A stretch of 64,000 nt of DNA from Fallopia convolvulus (taxonomy: Eukaryota; Streptophyta; Magnoliopsida; Caryophyllales; Polygonaceae), in the NCBI GenBank assembly GCA_964016875.1, contig OZ024726.1, positions 55,669,325 to 55,733,324 on the forward strand. Reading direction: 5' to 3'. Numbering within the stretch: position 1 is the stretch's first letter; the number at the start of each line of letters is the position of its first letter. The position numbers and the translations under genes are program-made. The notes beneath the pieces are model-generated. The model ran no database searches and had not been told where the DNA came from. It worked only from the letters and a program-made list of their open reading frames with translations. Positions 31,817 through 44,535 of the stretch are shown here, piece by piece.

Positions 31817-32101
31817 CCATGTAAACCTTGAAAAATCATCAATTAAAACATACATGTACCTCTTTCCTCCGTAGCTTTCGGTGTCCATGGGACCACAAAG
31901 ATCCATGTGGATTAGTTCCAAGGGCCTTGTTGTGCTGACCACCCTTTTCGGTTTGAAAGAGCTTCTGGTTTGTTTGCCACGAACACAAGCTTCACACATC
32001 TTAGCTCCCTCGATGTTGATTCGAGGAAGGCCAATGACCAGATCTTGTAGATAGAGCTTTAGGATTTGATTGATGCCTGCATGGCCTAGTCTCTTGTGCT
32101 A
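31817..32101 (-). pseudogene. Copia integrase N-terminal part (HHCC finger and first catalytic Asp)
   Basis: Reads HKRLGHAGINQIL, MCEACVRGKQTRSSF, then ELIHMDLCGPMDTESYGGKR and DDFSRFTWVL: the zinc finger and the start of the integrase core. A TAG at about 32099-32101 replaces the usual tryptophan before HKRLGH. It is cut by solo LTR A. Confidence 0.85.
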
Positions 32102-32530
32102 GAGTTCCGTTTCATCAAGGGAACTTGCTAGGCACAGTTTCCTCGGTGGCTCAAAGTGTGTATCCACCACATAGATGTTGTTGGACCTTATTCCTCTCAG
32201 AATGATTTTGTTAGTCTTCTTGTTGATAACCAGACACTCCTTTGAATCAAAAGTGACAATGTTGTTCCCTTGATCGCATATCTGAGATACGCTTAAGAGG
32301 TTGTATCCCAGGTCCTTCACCAAGTTAACGTTGCTGATTTTGATTAATTTATTGAGTTGTACTTCCCTTGTTCCTATGATTTCCCCTTTATTCTTGTTGC
32401 CAAAGGACACGTGACCTCCTTCGGCCTTTGGGTGGAGTGAGGTGAGGTAGTCTTTGTTCCCAGTCATATGATTTGAACATCCACTATCAATAACCCATGT
32501 GTTGTTCCCCCCTCACTGCCACCTACAAGA
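32102..32530 (-). pseudogene. Copia protease
   Basis: Contains VIDSGCSNHMTG, the copia-type aspartic protease site (D-S-G), followed by VSFGNKNKGEIIG and NLLSVSQICDQGNNIVTF. A frame change at about 32465 splits the site between two frames. It would process the polyprotein. Confidence 0.8.
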
Positions 32531-32533
32531 AAG

Positions 32534-33531
32534 TTAGTTTTTGATGACCCAGTCAAGATGACTCTTGTCTGGTCCCTTACAAGGAAAGACAGTTTCAAAT
32601 AACATATAATCAGCAATGTTAATATCACGAGGATACTTGTTATGGACAAAGTTCCTATGGTTGGGAACCCTAGCAGATTTGTTGGCCTTTTGGTTTTGCC
32701 TGTTCCAATACTCGTGGTTCCTCTGGGTTTGGGCTTTAGCTTTGGGACAGCTTTCCTTGTAGTGCCCATGAGCACCACAATTCCAACAGGTCTTGTAGTA
32801 TTCTCCTAGGTAGTACTTAGGATAAGGTCTTTGTATCCTGTTCCTATCCATAGTTTCCTTTTTGTACACCCTATACCTATTTCCCTTGGCTATTTGGACA
32901 TACAGCTTATGTCCAGTGTTCCCAGTGTAATAATCTACTTCTCATTTACTCCACTTTCCAAGACACGGATTTTCTCTTCTAAGTGGGCATTCTTTTGATT
33001 TTCACACTGAAGTTCTAAGGCCTTACATTCATTAATCTCTTGTTCACTTAAGGGAGATTTTCCTTTCTTAGGGCACTCTGACTTGTATCCTATCCCGTGT
33101 TTGGCAGGTACGAACTTAGTTTGGGAACATGAGGCTTCAAGGCTCTCATTTTTCTCACTCAGGTTTTGTAGAAAGGCATTCTTATCACTCTCTAGGGTCT
33201 TAATCTCATCCTCAAGATCTACAATGTGAGATAGATAGGACTGAAGCTTGTCGATCAGAGACACACAATTGGAACAGGACTCAAGGCCAACCAATTCAGC
33301 ATTAGTGTGTTCCGATTTTTCCAACTTCTTTTGCAATTTAATGTTATCTTTGACAAGGCTTGAAAGAAGTTTTAGCAACTCAGGTTTTTCATAATTAGTT
33401 AAGGAAGCAAGAACAGATTCAGTAGTTACCTCACTGGGTTGTTCCCCAGTGGTCTCCCCTATGGTCATTGCGCACATGTCCGGGTTTGCCCATGATTTAG
33501 GATCTTCGTCCTCGTCATCGCTCCAGGTGGC
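32534..33531 (-). pseudogene. Copia gag C-terminal part with second zinc knuckle
   Basis: From 33531 the frame reads ATWSDDEDEDPKSWANPDMC and a coiled-coil-like stretch rich in L, E and K, stopping at 32935. After a gap, 32534-32869 codes a second CCHC knuckle, CWNCGAHGHYKESC. The N-terminal gag half lies beyond solo LTR B. Confidence 0.75.
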
Positions 33532-33536
33532 GATGT

Positions 33537-36223
33537 TGTAACACCCCATCTTTATAATCTGGGTTGTTACCTGGTTGTGGACCACACCTAGGTCCACCAA
33601 AACAATTCTGACAACAAATTCACGAATATTGGACCTTATAAAAAAGGCACAGCAAGAAAAGCCAAGAAAACATCCAACTTATCATTTTTAAAACAACTCG
33701 ATAACCAATGTGAATGCAATTGACTGCTAGCACTAAAGCCAACCTTCCGTCTACCAATATCAACTCCATATTACTATTAACTACACTCTCCTTGCAACTA
33801 GGGACTCAAGCCCTCAATTCCCACAAGACACGTCACGTCGAGTTCGAGCATCATCGTCCAAGACTTGATCTCCTGGAACATTTCCCATACAAGGATGTTT
33901 ACCTAAAACATTGGAAGTAGAACACATTAGCTAACAATCCCGGTATGGGCCAAACAAGCAAATCAAACATGTAGAACAAAACCTAGATTATCAAAATAAC
34001 GCACTCAGTCATTCATATACATATCAAACTAATATGTACACCAAAACACGTCATATAGTTATATAAACTAGCATATCAATTCCCAAACCAACACTCAATT
34101 CCACAACAACAAATAAGCACGAGATTAATTAATGTAATGCTCATGCAACATATATCATAACAACCAACAACAATTCCTCCATAATCCAAACCATAATCAT
34201 TCTCCAATTCAGGCAACCCAAACCTGCCTTTGAAACATGGTACACGGCTAGCGTGTGCTAAGCTCATGCCCATTTTCTTTCCCATCACCCTTCTTTCCCC
34301 AGCTAAGCCTCTACTAGAGCACTTGCCAAAACAATCAATTCTTGAAGGTGATCTCCACACGCCGCATGACTATGTCCGGGGTCTCTTCTCCACCGACTTG
34401 TCCGTGTCCATAATCACACCCGCAGAGATCAAGTTGCACACAATAAAAATCATTGAAACTATTCCAATAGCTTTCAAATATGGAAATATACTATGGAAGA
34501 ATATTCCAAAATAGAAGACCACGCATTCAATTTACTAGTTTAACACATAACATGATCGCAAGCTAAGTAAGTCTAGATGACTTACCTCAATGACGAACGC
34601 ATAGGAGTTAATTTCGTTTAAAGTAATTTATTTTGATCTCGAACAACGTTCGACCAAGATCTACACGTGAACCGAGAGGTCCCAATTCCCTCTTATCCTT
34701 CCTCTTCTTTAATCCTAGCTAGTTAAACTAGACCAAGGATTTTCCGAGATCTCCAACCCTTCAAATTCCACATCAACGCATAACTATTCGTAACTTTTTA
34801 CATATATATCCAAATTGAAATCCGTAAATTGTCACATACTCGTAAGAGAATTTCTTACCTTAATATGATATCTGAATTTTCCAAAAATTACGAAATCTGC
34901 CCAGAACTTTCAGAAATGCGCAGAATTGCCCATGATCACCAATTCTTTGCTAGCCTTCCTTTAACTAACCTTTCCACCTCCATTCTTTACCTCCACTTTG
35001 TTCAACCATCCAGCCTACTTTCCTTTCCTTATAAAAAAAACACCTAACCTCCATCTTGTCCTCTTCTCCACACCAAACTCAAATAAACATCTTCCTTCTC
35101 CTCCTCTCCTTTCGGCTCCTTAAAGGAGGGAAACCGAAGCAAGAACCCCATGACGGTGAGCTTATCTATGTATATGTGGAACAAAGGCCCAAGATCCTCC
35201 AACGTAGCTATATGGACATGGAAACGACGATGAAGAACAACTTTCAAGGTTAACTACTAGCTTAAGTTTACAATTGAGCTCGACAAGTATAAGGTGCTTC
35301 CCCTCCTAGGATTGTACATGAGAGAGGCCACCAAAGAGATAGAGAGAAGGGAGGGAAAGAAATAGCTAAAGGAAACCAAGGGACGGCGGTAGATGTGGGC
35401 AATTCCCAATCTTAATAACCATCCAAAATGATAAGACCGAACAAAGGCATGGACAAATACTTATACATGTGATGGTGGTAGAAAGATGTATCTAGATGAG
35501 ATCATCCTCATGATTTATGTAGGAGGGTTGGCTAAATAGGCTAAATGGATTCCACGTAACAAGTTGACAAAGACTTCACAAATAAGAAAATTGATTTCTA
35601 ATCAAAGAAAAGTCAAATAAAGTGGCTTGTGGATAAGTATGAGATAGAATGGGAAGAAAGTTGGTTTGAATCTTTAAAATGGTCAAATATGGTAGCTTGG
35701 TTGTCTTATGTGCTAGTTAACTCATACCACACACATATAATCGAGGCTTGATAGAACATATAGGACATTTGGTGTGAATATATAGGAAAAGTCAATTTTG
35801 ATGGCTTATGGGAGAAATTAACTATGTGAAGTTAGCTTGCTTAACTATGAAGAGTCAAAAATGGCGGCGGCTTCCACATGAGCATGTAGATATATTAGCC
35901 TGCGCGCATATGTATCCCAACCTTTATATTTATACGGGTAATACGTCGATTGCACAATAGATTTTATCTTTCCTTTAATTTAATGATCTTTATAAGATCA
36001 TGCCGAGTATACTCTTATATACTCGGGTTGTGCTTTAAATATTTTGGCAAATTATATAATGCACCAAAACATTATAAACTAAGAAGCAAAATAAGGCAAA
36101 TTATAACAATTTACTAATTATCCACACGTAATAATTAAAGTAATTATTATGAATAAATAATTACCCAAAAAAAAATTATTATTATTATTATTATTATTAT
36201 TTTAAAAAGGGAGGGTTATTACA
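33537..36223 (-). mobile_element. Solo LTR B (2,687 bp) inside copia gag
   Basis: On the minus strand it runs from TGTAATAACCC to GGGGTGTTACA, flanked by the duplicate GATGT (33532-33536 and 36224-36228). Removal joins gag residues AYI and ATWSDDED in frame. TGTAA...TTACA ends and a length of 2.5-4 kb are typical for Tekay/Del chromovirus LTRs. It contains no retroelement domain. A (TTA)n run lies at 36174-36203. Small open frames inside carry no recognisable protein. Confidence 0.85.
36174..36203. repeat. (TTA)n microsatellite
   Basis: Ten trinucleotide units at the 5' end (element sense) of solo LTR B. Confidence 0.9.
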
Positions 36224-36228
36224 GATGT

Positions 36229-36703
36229 AGGCCTTCTTCCCTTGTCTTCGGTCGTTAGTTCCTTGTGGGCACTCTTTTGCAAAGTGTCCCTTATTGTAGC
36301 ACTTGTAGCAGGTAACGTCCGAGAGGTCCTTCTCAACAGGTTTTCTTTGGGAACTCTATCCTTTCTGTGAGTTCTCATTGCCCCTTTTGAACTTCCCTTT
36401 GTAGAAAGATCGAAGGGCCTTTGTTACCAGGACTAGTTCCTCATCCTCTTCTTCTTCAGATTCTTCATGTTGCTCTTGAACTGACTTGAGCATCTTTTCA
36501 AGTTTAAGGGCAATCCCTTGGTGTGCCCTTTTTTGATCCTTGTCATCTTGCTTCCTTTTCTCATGTCCCACTAGTTTTCCAAAGACTTGGTGGAGCATAA
36601 GATTTCTGTTTTCAGGATTTTCCTTGAACATGGTCCTTTCATTTGCCCATTCACCAGTTAGGCCGTTGAACAACTGTTGGACCTTCATCTTGTCGGTGAT
36701 CTC
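36229..36703 (-). pseudogene. Copia gag middle part with first zinc knuckle
   Basis: Starts EITDKMKVQQLFNGLTGEW after solo LTR C. An acidic patch (EESEEEEDEELV) follows, then a TAG at about 36354 and a degraded CCHC knuckle, CYKCYNKGHFAK followed by a one-base deletion that breaks ECP. It ends at solo LTR B. Confidence 0.8.
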
Positions 36704-39700
36704 TGTAACACCCCTATTTTACAACATTGGGTATTACCTCCAGTGACCTCAGACTTTACCGTCCAAAGTCACCCAAGGCTTTTAGAATGATATAGAACAA
36801 TTTAAAATGCGGAATAAAACATAATACATAATGAGAAAAGGTGCTCCCGAGGGAGACTTAGTTCTTACAAAACATCTTACATTGTTTTCAAATATAAAGT
36901 TGTTCGGAATTGAAATGCAAAACCTGCTTGTCCTTGAAACGTAATGAAACTAAAGCAAAATGATAGAAAGGTACATCTTGGAAATCCTTGTTCTTCCTTC
37001 GTCTTCACTTCACTTCACTTCACGCCTTGTTGGGATTCCCTGACATAATTCGCGAGGGGCGAGAGAATGCCAGGCAAGCATGCGGAAAAGAAGAATTAGT
37101 CTAAGAGACTAAGCAAGCGGGAATGGAACTTCCCGAGGGTATTTCGGAAATTTTCAATTATTGTCGAAAGAGATAATAAGGTTGTGTTTACGATGGGCTA
37201 TACGATGGAACTTGTTTATGTGGAGCTTTTGTGGTTCAAAGAAGAGTATATCTTAAGTGAAGATAACTCGATAAGCGATAGAAGAGCTACTAGATTGTAG
37301 ACTTCTTAAGGATTTCGAAAGTACGTTGGGAACGTTTATTAAGTCATAGAAGTAAAAACCTCTCGCGCCCTGAACGGACCGAGAGCTGGATCGATCATTT
37401 GAGACCGGTCCGGTTTTGGTATCTTAAATGTGCATACGCACTTATCTTATATAGTGACGAAAGATATTCAATCTTATTAATGATTTTTTTTATGGATAGT
37501 GGTGGGACACGGATAAACCGAGCCACCCGAAGGAGAACTTCAATTCTCCGGCACTTAGCTAGAGTGCCGCACAATCCCTCCTTGCAATCGGAGCGGATGG
37601 AGATCATGATCCCGAAAGTCGTATGGACGTACGACTTAGTAAGGTTATAAAGAGGCGTCGGCTATTCCGCACCCCTTTCTAGTTTATTCGAAGTAAATCT
37701 CGGAGCGAGACCACAAGCAATCAAGATAATAACCACACTAGCATATATAATCCTATTACGAGAATATAAAGCAACTATGCTAACAATGGGTCGTTATATC
37801 TAGCATTCGATATTTCCTAGGTTCATTTTTTTATTGAGGCATACAAGTCGTTCCCAACATCGAGAAATATCATGTAGACGGATATAAAAGGGCACAAGGG
37901 GAAATTCCACTTGCCTTAGCGTAACGAGTTCTAGCAAACGAGCCTTGACGAAACTTATGCGATTTCCTACTACGAGCGAGGATTCCGACCTATTGATACG
38001 GAAATTTACGAAAAGGCTCAAAATCATGATTTTCTTTCTAAGATTTGGACTATCTCTTATAATATTTTATAAGAGAGTTAGAGATTCCAAATTATTATAA
38101 TAATAATTTAGAAAGTTATTTTCCTTAAAATAATAATATTTCTTTATTATTATTTTGGATTTGTAATATCCTTACTATTCCGTAAAATCTTTATTAAAAT
38201 AATTAGTAAAATAATTATTAAAAATTATCCTTTTTACTTATTTATGATAATAAACTATTACTTTTAATTTTCCAATTATTCTTGGATGGACCTTATAATA
38301 TTGACTACCTTGTCTAAAATACTTTATTAATAATATTTTCTTAATAGAAAAGTATTTACCTACCTAATCCTCTTTAAATAAAGTTGTCATGTATGTAATC
38401 TCTTTACAAGGAAGTTTCCATAAATAGAAGTTTCTACTTTTCCTTATAAGGTAACTGGCCTAAAATTCTCTTAATTTAGATTAATCCTATTTATTCTATT
38501 ACTATAACCCTTTTATATTATAAGGCTTATAAAATATCTTTGATCATTTTTATATATTATGATATTGTAGTTTATCACATAGAATCTTTCTATATTTAAA
38601 ATGATTTCTTTCCATGTAAGTTGACTTTATGCTATGTAAAATCCTAGATTTAATATAATATCATACTTAATATATTTAACCTAAAAGTCATGTCTTGTGC
38701 CAAATCTCTACATCTAGTGATTATAAAAATATATTTTTCTTATAGATGACTTAGTAATATTTCCATTAATAGTATTATATTCTATAACTAAAAATCCCAT
38801 GCTATCATATATTTGTTCTTATAATATCCTAATAATAACTCATATGCTAATAATATCTTATTTTATCATATCCTAATAATAGATGATATTTTGTAATAAC
38901 TCCCATATATAAAGATATGCTAAAGTTCATATTGTTATTGAATAAATATTTCTTTTCGTAATTTTATTTATTCACTCAATTTTATAAATCCTATATCTTT
39001 TATAGATTAGGCCATGCAACAACTTTTATCAACTTAGGGACTTTGTTAATTTCATATAAAAATGGTAATGGTTTTATTTACTAAACCCTTTTATTCCTAA
39101 GATCATATAGTATGATATTATCTTTTAGTTTAAGGCATGCATAATAACTTTTAAAATTCCTATTTGATCAAAGATGACAATAATAATTATTATCTTGTAT
39201 GCTATATTTATTTTATAAAATCCACTATTTATATTATGAAAGAGGCATGCATGTAATAAAATCCATAAAAAATTATCTATTTGTTTATATCTTAAGTTAC
39301 CAAGGTAAACTAGTTTGTTTCTAGCTTTTAACTAACAAGATCTTACTAACATAGTTTTATTTCTTATTTTCCTAAAATAATTTCTAATAATATATGAAAA
39401 CTTTATAAATTCATATTTGCATGAATTAAATAAATAGAATTTAGGATAGGATTTTATACTTTTGGTATTCTGTGTTTTACAGAACACTGGAGGAGAGGAG
39501 GTGGGGGAAGGCTCGGCGGCAGGGGCGGCGCAACCAGGCTCGGCGAGGCAAGGGGGCGGCGCGACCAGGGCTCGGCGAGGCAGAGGCGGCGCGCTGGCGG
39601 TCCGGCGGGGCTCCAATGGTGGTCCGGCGGGGCTCCAAGGAAGAGAAGGAGAGAATTTGGATGTGTTTTAAAGGAGGAAAAGAGCTTTTGTTGGGGCTGA

Positions 39701-40446
39701 TTTTTTTGAAGATCAAGTGAGCAATTGTTAAGAGAGGGAGAGGATGAATGAAAGTGTGAGTAAAATTGTGATTGAGAGGTGAAGGCCCTTTATATAGGCA
39801 ATTTGGAGGAGTTTGGCAATCCATGCCAATGGTGGAAAACCAATGGAGGAGGAGGAGGTGTTCTAGCATTGGCCAAGGGTGTGTTTGTTGGTGGTGATGG
39901 TAGAATGATGCAAGGAGGTGTGTCTTGCAAGCCAAGGGTGGAAGAAGGAGAGCATGCAATGGGAGAGTGTCATGTCAATCACATTTCTTTGACTTGTTTG
40001 AAGAAGAAGAAGGCTAATATTGTTATAAAATCAAAGGAGTGGGGTAAATTGCAAGATGAGTCACATTGGCCTAGCGGAAGAGGGGAGGGTCGTGTGTAGA
40101 GATTTGCAAGAGGTCTCGGGTTCAAATCCCGGCTCTTGCATTCTTTTTACAAAGCTTGTAAATTGTATTTTTAGGCCTTTGTGTAATTTATTTTATGGAA
40201 TAAATTCAATTTCTAAAAGACCTTATTTTTGTCTAATGCTCTTCTTATTAAATTACCTCACTTTACTAATCTATGCCCCTCATGTTATTTTATTGAATTT
40301 TTATCTATTTTAATTTTCTTGATAATCTCATTCAAAAGAAAATAATAGAAGTTAATTTGATATTTAGAAATTCTCCCTTTTAAAAAAAAATTGATAATAA
40401 ATATTATATTATATAAAAAAAAACTTGGAATATTGCGGATATTACA
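36704..40446 (-). mobile_element. Solo LTR C (3,743 bp) inside copia gag
   Basis: On the minus strand it begins TGTAATATCCGC and ends GGGGTGTTACA, flanked by the duplicate ATCTC (36699-36703 and 40447-40451). Removal joins the gag segments GITKEEI and TDKMKVQQ. No gag or pol domain is inside, so it is a solo LTR or, less likely, a gutted element. It shares the TGTAACACCCC end and size class with solo LTR B, but the interiors look different. It holds a GC-rich patch (39490-39660) and a tRNA-like segment (40050-40140). Confidence 0.8.
40050..40140 (+). other. tRNA-like segment with Pol III box motifs
   Basis: TGGCCTAGCGG (40067-40077) resembles an A box and GGTTCAAATCC (40119-40129) is a good B box. 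The B box sits in a T-arm-like hairpin (CGGGTTCAAATCCCG). TGCAAGA at 40050 can pair with TCTTGCA at 40134-40140 like an acceptor stem. About ten extra bases lie between the acceptor strand and the A box, so this is not a normal tRNA. It is probably a SINE head or a tRNA relic inside solo LTR C. Confidence 0.45.
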
Positions 40447-40451
40447 ATCTC

Positions 40452-40933
40452 CTCCTTGGTGATTCCTAGTCCCACGACTTGGTGCATAGGCCTTCGAAGC
40501 GAGATTGGTAACTGTCAACAGATTCTCCCATTTCCATCTGGAAGTTGAAGAACTCCCTTCTTGCATTCATTTGGAGGTCCTCTCTGAGGTCAGAGTTCCC
40601 AATGTGCATCTGTTGGATGGCTTCCCACACCTCCTTGGCTGTGTCTAGGTTAGCCACCCTGTCACAATCTTGAACCGTCATAGCATTCTTGAGGTATTGC
40701 TTAACTTTGAAGTTGGACTCCATGCATTTCCATTCATTTGGTCCCCATTTGGAGTAGTCGTCCTTGATGGCTGGATCTACATCAAAGTTCCCCTTTTCTA
40801 TGACGCACCAAGCTTGATAGTCCTGGCTCCGCATCCATTCCTTCATGTCGTGTTGCCAGTTCTCGAATCTTCCAATAATGAGCCTTGGAGGCTTGCTGTT
40901 GTTGTGTCCGATTTGAGTGAGTTCGTGAGCCAT
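40452..40933 (-). pseudogene. Copia gag N-terminal part
   Basis: ATG at 40933 starts MAHELTQIGHNNSKPPRLI, then FENWQHDMKEWMRSQDYQAW, the copia-type gag beginning, running to RFEGLCTK. A frame shift near 40480 hides the GLGITKEEI segment. Cut by solo LTR C. Confidence 0.85.
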
Positions 40934-40972
40934 TTTGAAACCTGCGATGCTAACACAAATCTAGAGCGACCT

Positions 40973-40984
40973 GCTCTGATACCA
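40973..40984 (-). promoter_or_regulatory. Primer-binding site (initiator tRNA-Met) of the copia element
   Basis: The minus strand reads TGGTATCAGAGC, two bases inside the 5' LTR. It is complementary to the 3' end of plant initiator methionine tRNA. Confidence 0.9.
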
Positions 40985-40986
40985 AT

Positions 40987-41950
40987 TGTTGGATCGTAAA
41001 GGGTTAGCAAGAGCTTGGGAACTAGCGGTTAGGCTGTTCCCAAGGCAGCGGAAGTAAGTAAAAGCAGGTAAACAACAGAAATGAACACAGTTCCCTTATA
41101 GAGGAACCCTATGATAACCAACCAGTTGTGTGGGTAAACCTCTACCTCCGCTTGGAAGATATTGAATGACTTACTTGTATTATTGATTGTTCCTTAGTTA
41201 CAAATAGCCAGATTTAAACTTCTTTGTTCCTACGAGTTCTACCTAACTCTAGCATCACTAATGAATCTTCTCAACTGAGTTCCTAAGCGAACAACTCAAC
41301 TTAAAACAAGTGAATCAAACCTTACACCTTGACTATCACAGTTCCCTTGCTCCTGGGAACTTGACTTCGCCGTCGTCGAGATCAGACACTCGCCGCCGGG
41401 GACTTCTCTTCTTCTTTCTTTCTTCCTTTTTAAGTGTGAGTGAGTTCTAGGAGAAGTACTCTCTCCGAGCACTATTCACTTGGCTTTATACTTGTGAATA
41501 CTTGGGCTCCAATCTCGACTTTCATTTATGTCCGAAATGCCCCTTGTCTTGTATGCCAAGTCTTTGTCCTTCACATGTGACAATTTGAATTGAATCAACT
41601 TTGAGAGTTGATCGGGCCGTTAGATCAAACACCTCAGTCTGTTCCTTAGACTGAGCGTTTGTTTTGTCTTGAGACAAGATCCCGAAAATCTCGCTGACTT
41701 GTCTTTGTTTGCACATGTGAGTTCCCATGTGATGGGAACTATCTTCTTTAGAGTTCCTTTGAGAGGAACTCTTCATCATGTAAGCCTGTGTTCCTTGAGC
41801 GTTCATGGAGATTCTTCACTAGACCTGTGTTCCTTAGAAATACTTGTTCATAAAACGTTAGTTCCCATATGGTGTTTGTCATTATCAAAACTGGAGAATG
41901 GTCTCATTGTTCCGATGTTTGGAACCAAAGTTCCCAACACCGTCCCAACA
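40987..41950 (-). repeat. 5' LTR of the copia element
   Basis: 964 bp, the same length as the 3' LTR. Followed by target duplicate CTTGG, after which the RLP2 frame resumes. Confidence 0.95.
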
Positions 41951-44465
41951 CTTGGGATTCAACTTGAGCCTTTGCAAGAAAGCTGAAAGAAATGCTCTTC
42001 TTAGATTTAAACACAGCTCAAATATATACACCCCATTCAGTGACCTTGGTTTGTGGGGAGTGGGAGATTGTTGCAGCTGGAAAGGAGTGGGGTGCGACAA
42101 CGTTACAGGCCATGTCATCAAGCTTGATCTCATAGGTGACTATGAGTAGTACTCATTAGAACCTGGAGAGGTAAATCATGCTCTACTTGAGTTGAAGTAC
42201 TTGAATACTTAGACTTGAGCGGTGATTGTTTTAAATTTCACACTCTACGCAATCTTTCCATACTTCATGTTCCTGAATTCATTGGTTCAATGTTACAACT
42301 ACAGTATCTAAACCTCTCTAATGCCTGGTTTGGTGCTGAAGTTCCCCATAGTCTAGGCAATCTTACCAAACTTGTTGTCCTTGATTTTAGTACACCTTCT
42401 TCCACCTTGCCACAAATGGAGACCAACACCCTACAATGGGCATTTAAGATGAAGAATTTGCAACACCTAGACCTGAGTGTGGTTGACCTAAGTCAAGCGC
42501 TTGATAGTCTTCACATACTCCACAACCTTCCATTTTTGTCTGTCTTGAACTTGGATCACTGTGGACTCGAAAATTCTCACCTACTTAAAAGAAATTCAAC
42601 TATATCCTCTATTCTCCTTCAACACCTAAGCCTCAGTTATAACCATTTCAGTGGCCCGATTCCCCATTTCATACAAAACTTGAGTTCCATTAGATTTCTT
42701 GATCTTTCATCCAATCATCTTAGTTCTTCAATTCCATCATGGTTGGCCAGCAAAAGAGACCTGCAAAAGAGACCTTCAGTGGATTTCTCTTAGCAACAAC
42801 CATTTGAACCTTGTAGATGGGGGGATCATGCACACCTTAACTTCTCTCTATAGCTTGAAGTACTTGGATTTTTCAAATAACCAACTTCAAGAGGGGTTAA
42901 CAGAGTCCTATGCTAATTTTTCAAGGTGTAGAAACAACAATTTGGAGTACCTAAATCTACAAAACAATAATATTAGTGGTCTCTTGCCATCTTTTATTGG
43001 AAGCTTGTCATCCCTAAAGCATTTAGATCTTTCACACAATAAATTAAAGGCTATACATCCATCATCCTTATGGGGATTGTCATCCTTGGTTTATCTAGAC
43101 TTGTCATATAATAATTTGAGTGGTGTATATTGGGTCATGTAAGTTTTGATAACCTATCGAGTTTGGGTTCCCTCCATTTGTCTGCAAATTCTCTCACTCT
43201 AGTGTTCCCTCTTGATTGGTTGCCTCCATTCCAACTCGAGTCTTTTCTTGTTTCATCTTGCAAACTGAACACTCTTTTTCTCGGATGGCTTGAAAACCAG
43301 ACCACAATTCTAGATTTGGACTTGTTTGGTACTGGAATTTTTGGGCCTGTTCCGAATAATATTGGCAACACAATGCCATCTTTGGGGAGTTTACGACTTG
43401 CTAAAAATGACATTAATGGCTCTATTCCAAGATCACTATGCAAGTTAGTAAACTTAGAGGTCCTTGATCTTCAAAGTAATAGTTTGTCAGGGATGATTCC
43501 TAAGTGTTGGGTGAGCTCTCAAAACTTTGTTATTGTAGAATTATCATCAAACAAACTATTTGGTTCAATTCCTATCTCTCTAACAAACTCCACCGCCTTA
43601 CAGTTGTTGAGGTTGAGTAACAATTCACTTGAAGGGGATCTCCCTCTATCCTTAGGTAATTGCCAAGGCTTGATGGTTTTAGATGTTTGTAAGAATAATC
43701 TTCACGGGGAAATTCCACCTTGGACTGGGGACATGTTTCCCTTTCTACAGATTTTTATACTAAGGGAAAATAAGTTTAAGGGTACAATCCCACCACATCT
43801 ATGCTCAATCTTTACACTTCAGATTATTGACATTGCAAGCAATAATTTGGCCGGAACTATTCCTCAATGTTTTGGTCACTTTGAAGGCATGGGCTCCAAT
43901 AATATTCAAAGCCTAAGAGATTTCATCGCATTTGGGGAAGCACCAACCATGAATCCTATACCGGTGAATGGTGTTACTATATCACCAACAGTAAATCCTG
44001 ATGAATGGAGTGCTAAGCAAGTGATAAAAGGGGAAGAGAGAGAATACACCACAGTTTTGCACAAGCTAGTGAACATGGACCTATCATGCAACAACCTAGT
44101 AGGTGCGATCCCTGCAGAGATCACAAGTTTATCCCGCTTGATCAGTCTAAACTTATCGCACAATCGTTTGAACGGGTTGATTCCTAAGGAGATAGGGAAG
44201 ATTAGTTCTTTGGAAGCTCTTGATTTATCATTCAACTATCTTTCGGGATCGATCCCAGAAAGCATCTCATCTCTATATTCTTTGTACGAGATGAATTTGT
44301 CATTCAATAGCTTTCAAGGACAAATCCCAACTAGTAGCCAGCTCCAAACTCTTGATGATCCATCCATTTACATGGGAAATCTAGGCTTATGCGGTGACCC
44401 GTTACCCCAGTGCTCCAGGGATGGAGTTTCGCCATTCTTGAAGAAGAAGATAATAAGCATGAGAA
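41951..44465 (+). pseudogene. RLP2, fragment 2: LRR ectodomain with many lesions
   Basis: Continues the RLP from GFNLSLCKKAE through the N-terminal cap (GDCCSWKGVGC), most LRRs and the island region (NPDEWSAKQVIKGEEREYTT) to LCGDPLPQC. Lesions: TAG at 42147-42149 with shifts to about 42250; a 13-bp microduplication near 42765 (AAAGAGACCTGC repeated) leading to a stop at 42791-42793; a shift near 43140; and a shift before the acidic stretch near 44410. The longest clean stretch is 43130-44446. It lacks the 312-bp LRR duplication found in RLP3 and RLP4. It is cut by the LINE at 44466. Confidence 0.9.
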
Positions 44466-44535
44466 TCTCAACGCTTTCACTAGCGCTCTCTTTTCCGCAA
44501 AAAACTCCTTGACTCTCAACATCCTCGCTACCAAG

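Larger units (their letters stand above)
23270..41950 (-). mobile_element. SIRE-type Ty1/copia retrotransposon, 18.7 kb including three nested solo LTRs
   Basis: Complete element on the minus strand with 964-bp LTRs (TGTTGGATCG to CGTCCCAACA), target duplication CTTGG (23265-23269 and 41951-41955), a tRNA-Met primer site and a polypurine tract. Without nested inserts it would be about 10.7 kb. Gene order in its own direction is gag, protease, integrase, reverse transcriptase/RNase H, then an extra proline-rich env-like frame before the 3' LTR; the long LTRs and the extra frame mark the SIRE/Maximus lineage. LTRs differ at about 31 of 964 positions by my count (about 3%), so it is older than the Ty3 element. 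Coding regions have several stops and shifts, so it is dead. Confidence 0.93.

Noticed and set aside
34076..35253. Several 65-94 codon frames in solo LTR B
   Set aside because: Short, no domain, conflicting strands, inside a non-coding LTR.
39462..39959. Open frames over the GC-rich patch of solo LTR C
   Set aside because: The products are G/R/A- or P/H-rich low-complexity strings inside an LTR with no homology I recognise.
40050..40140. A functional tRNA gene
   Set aside because: Extra bases before the A box prevent a normal D-arm, and no convincing anticodon arm can be drawn.
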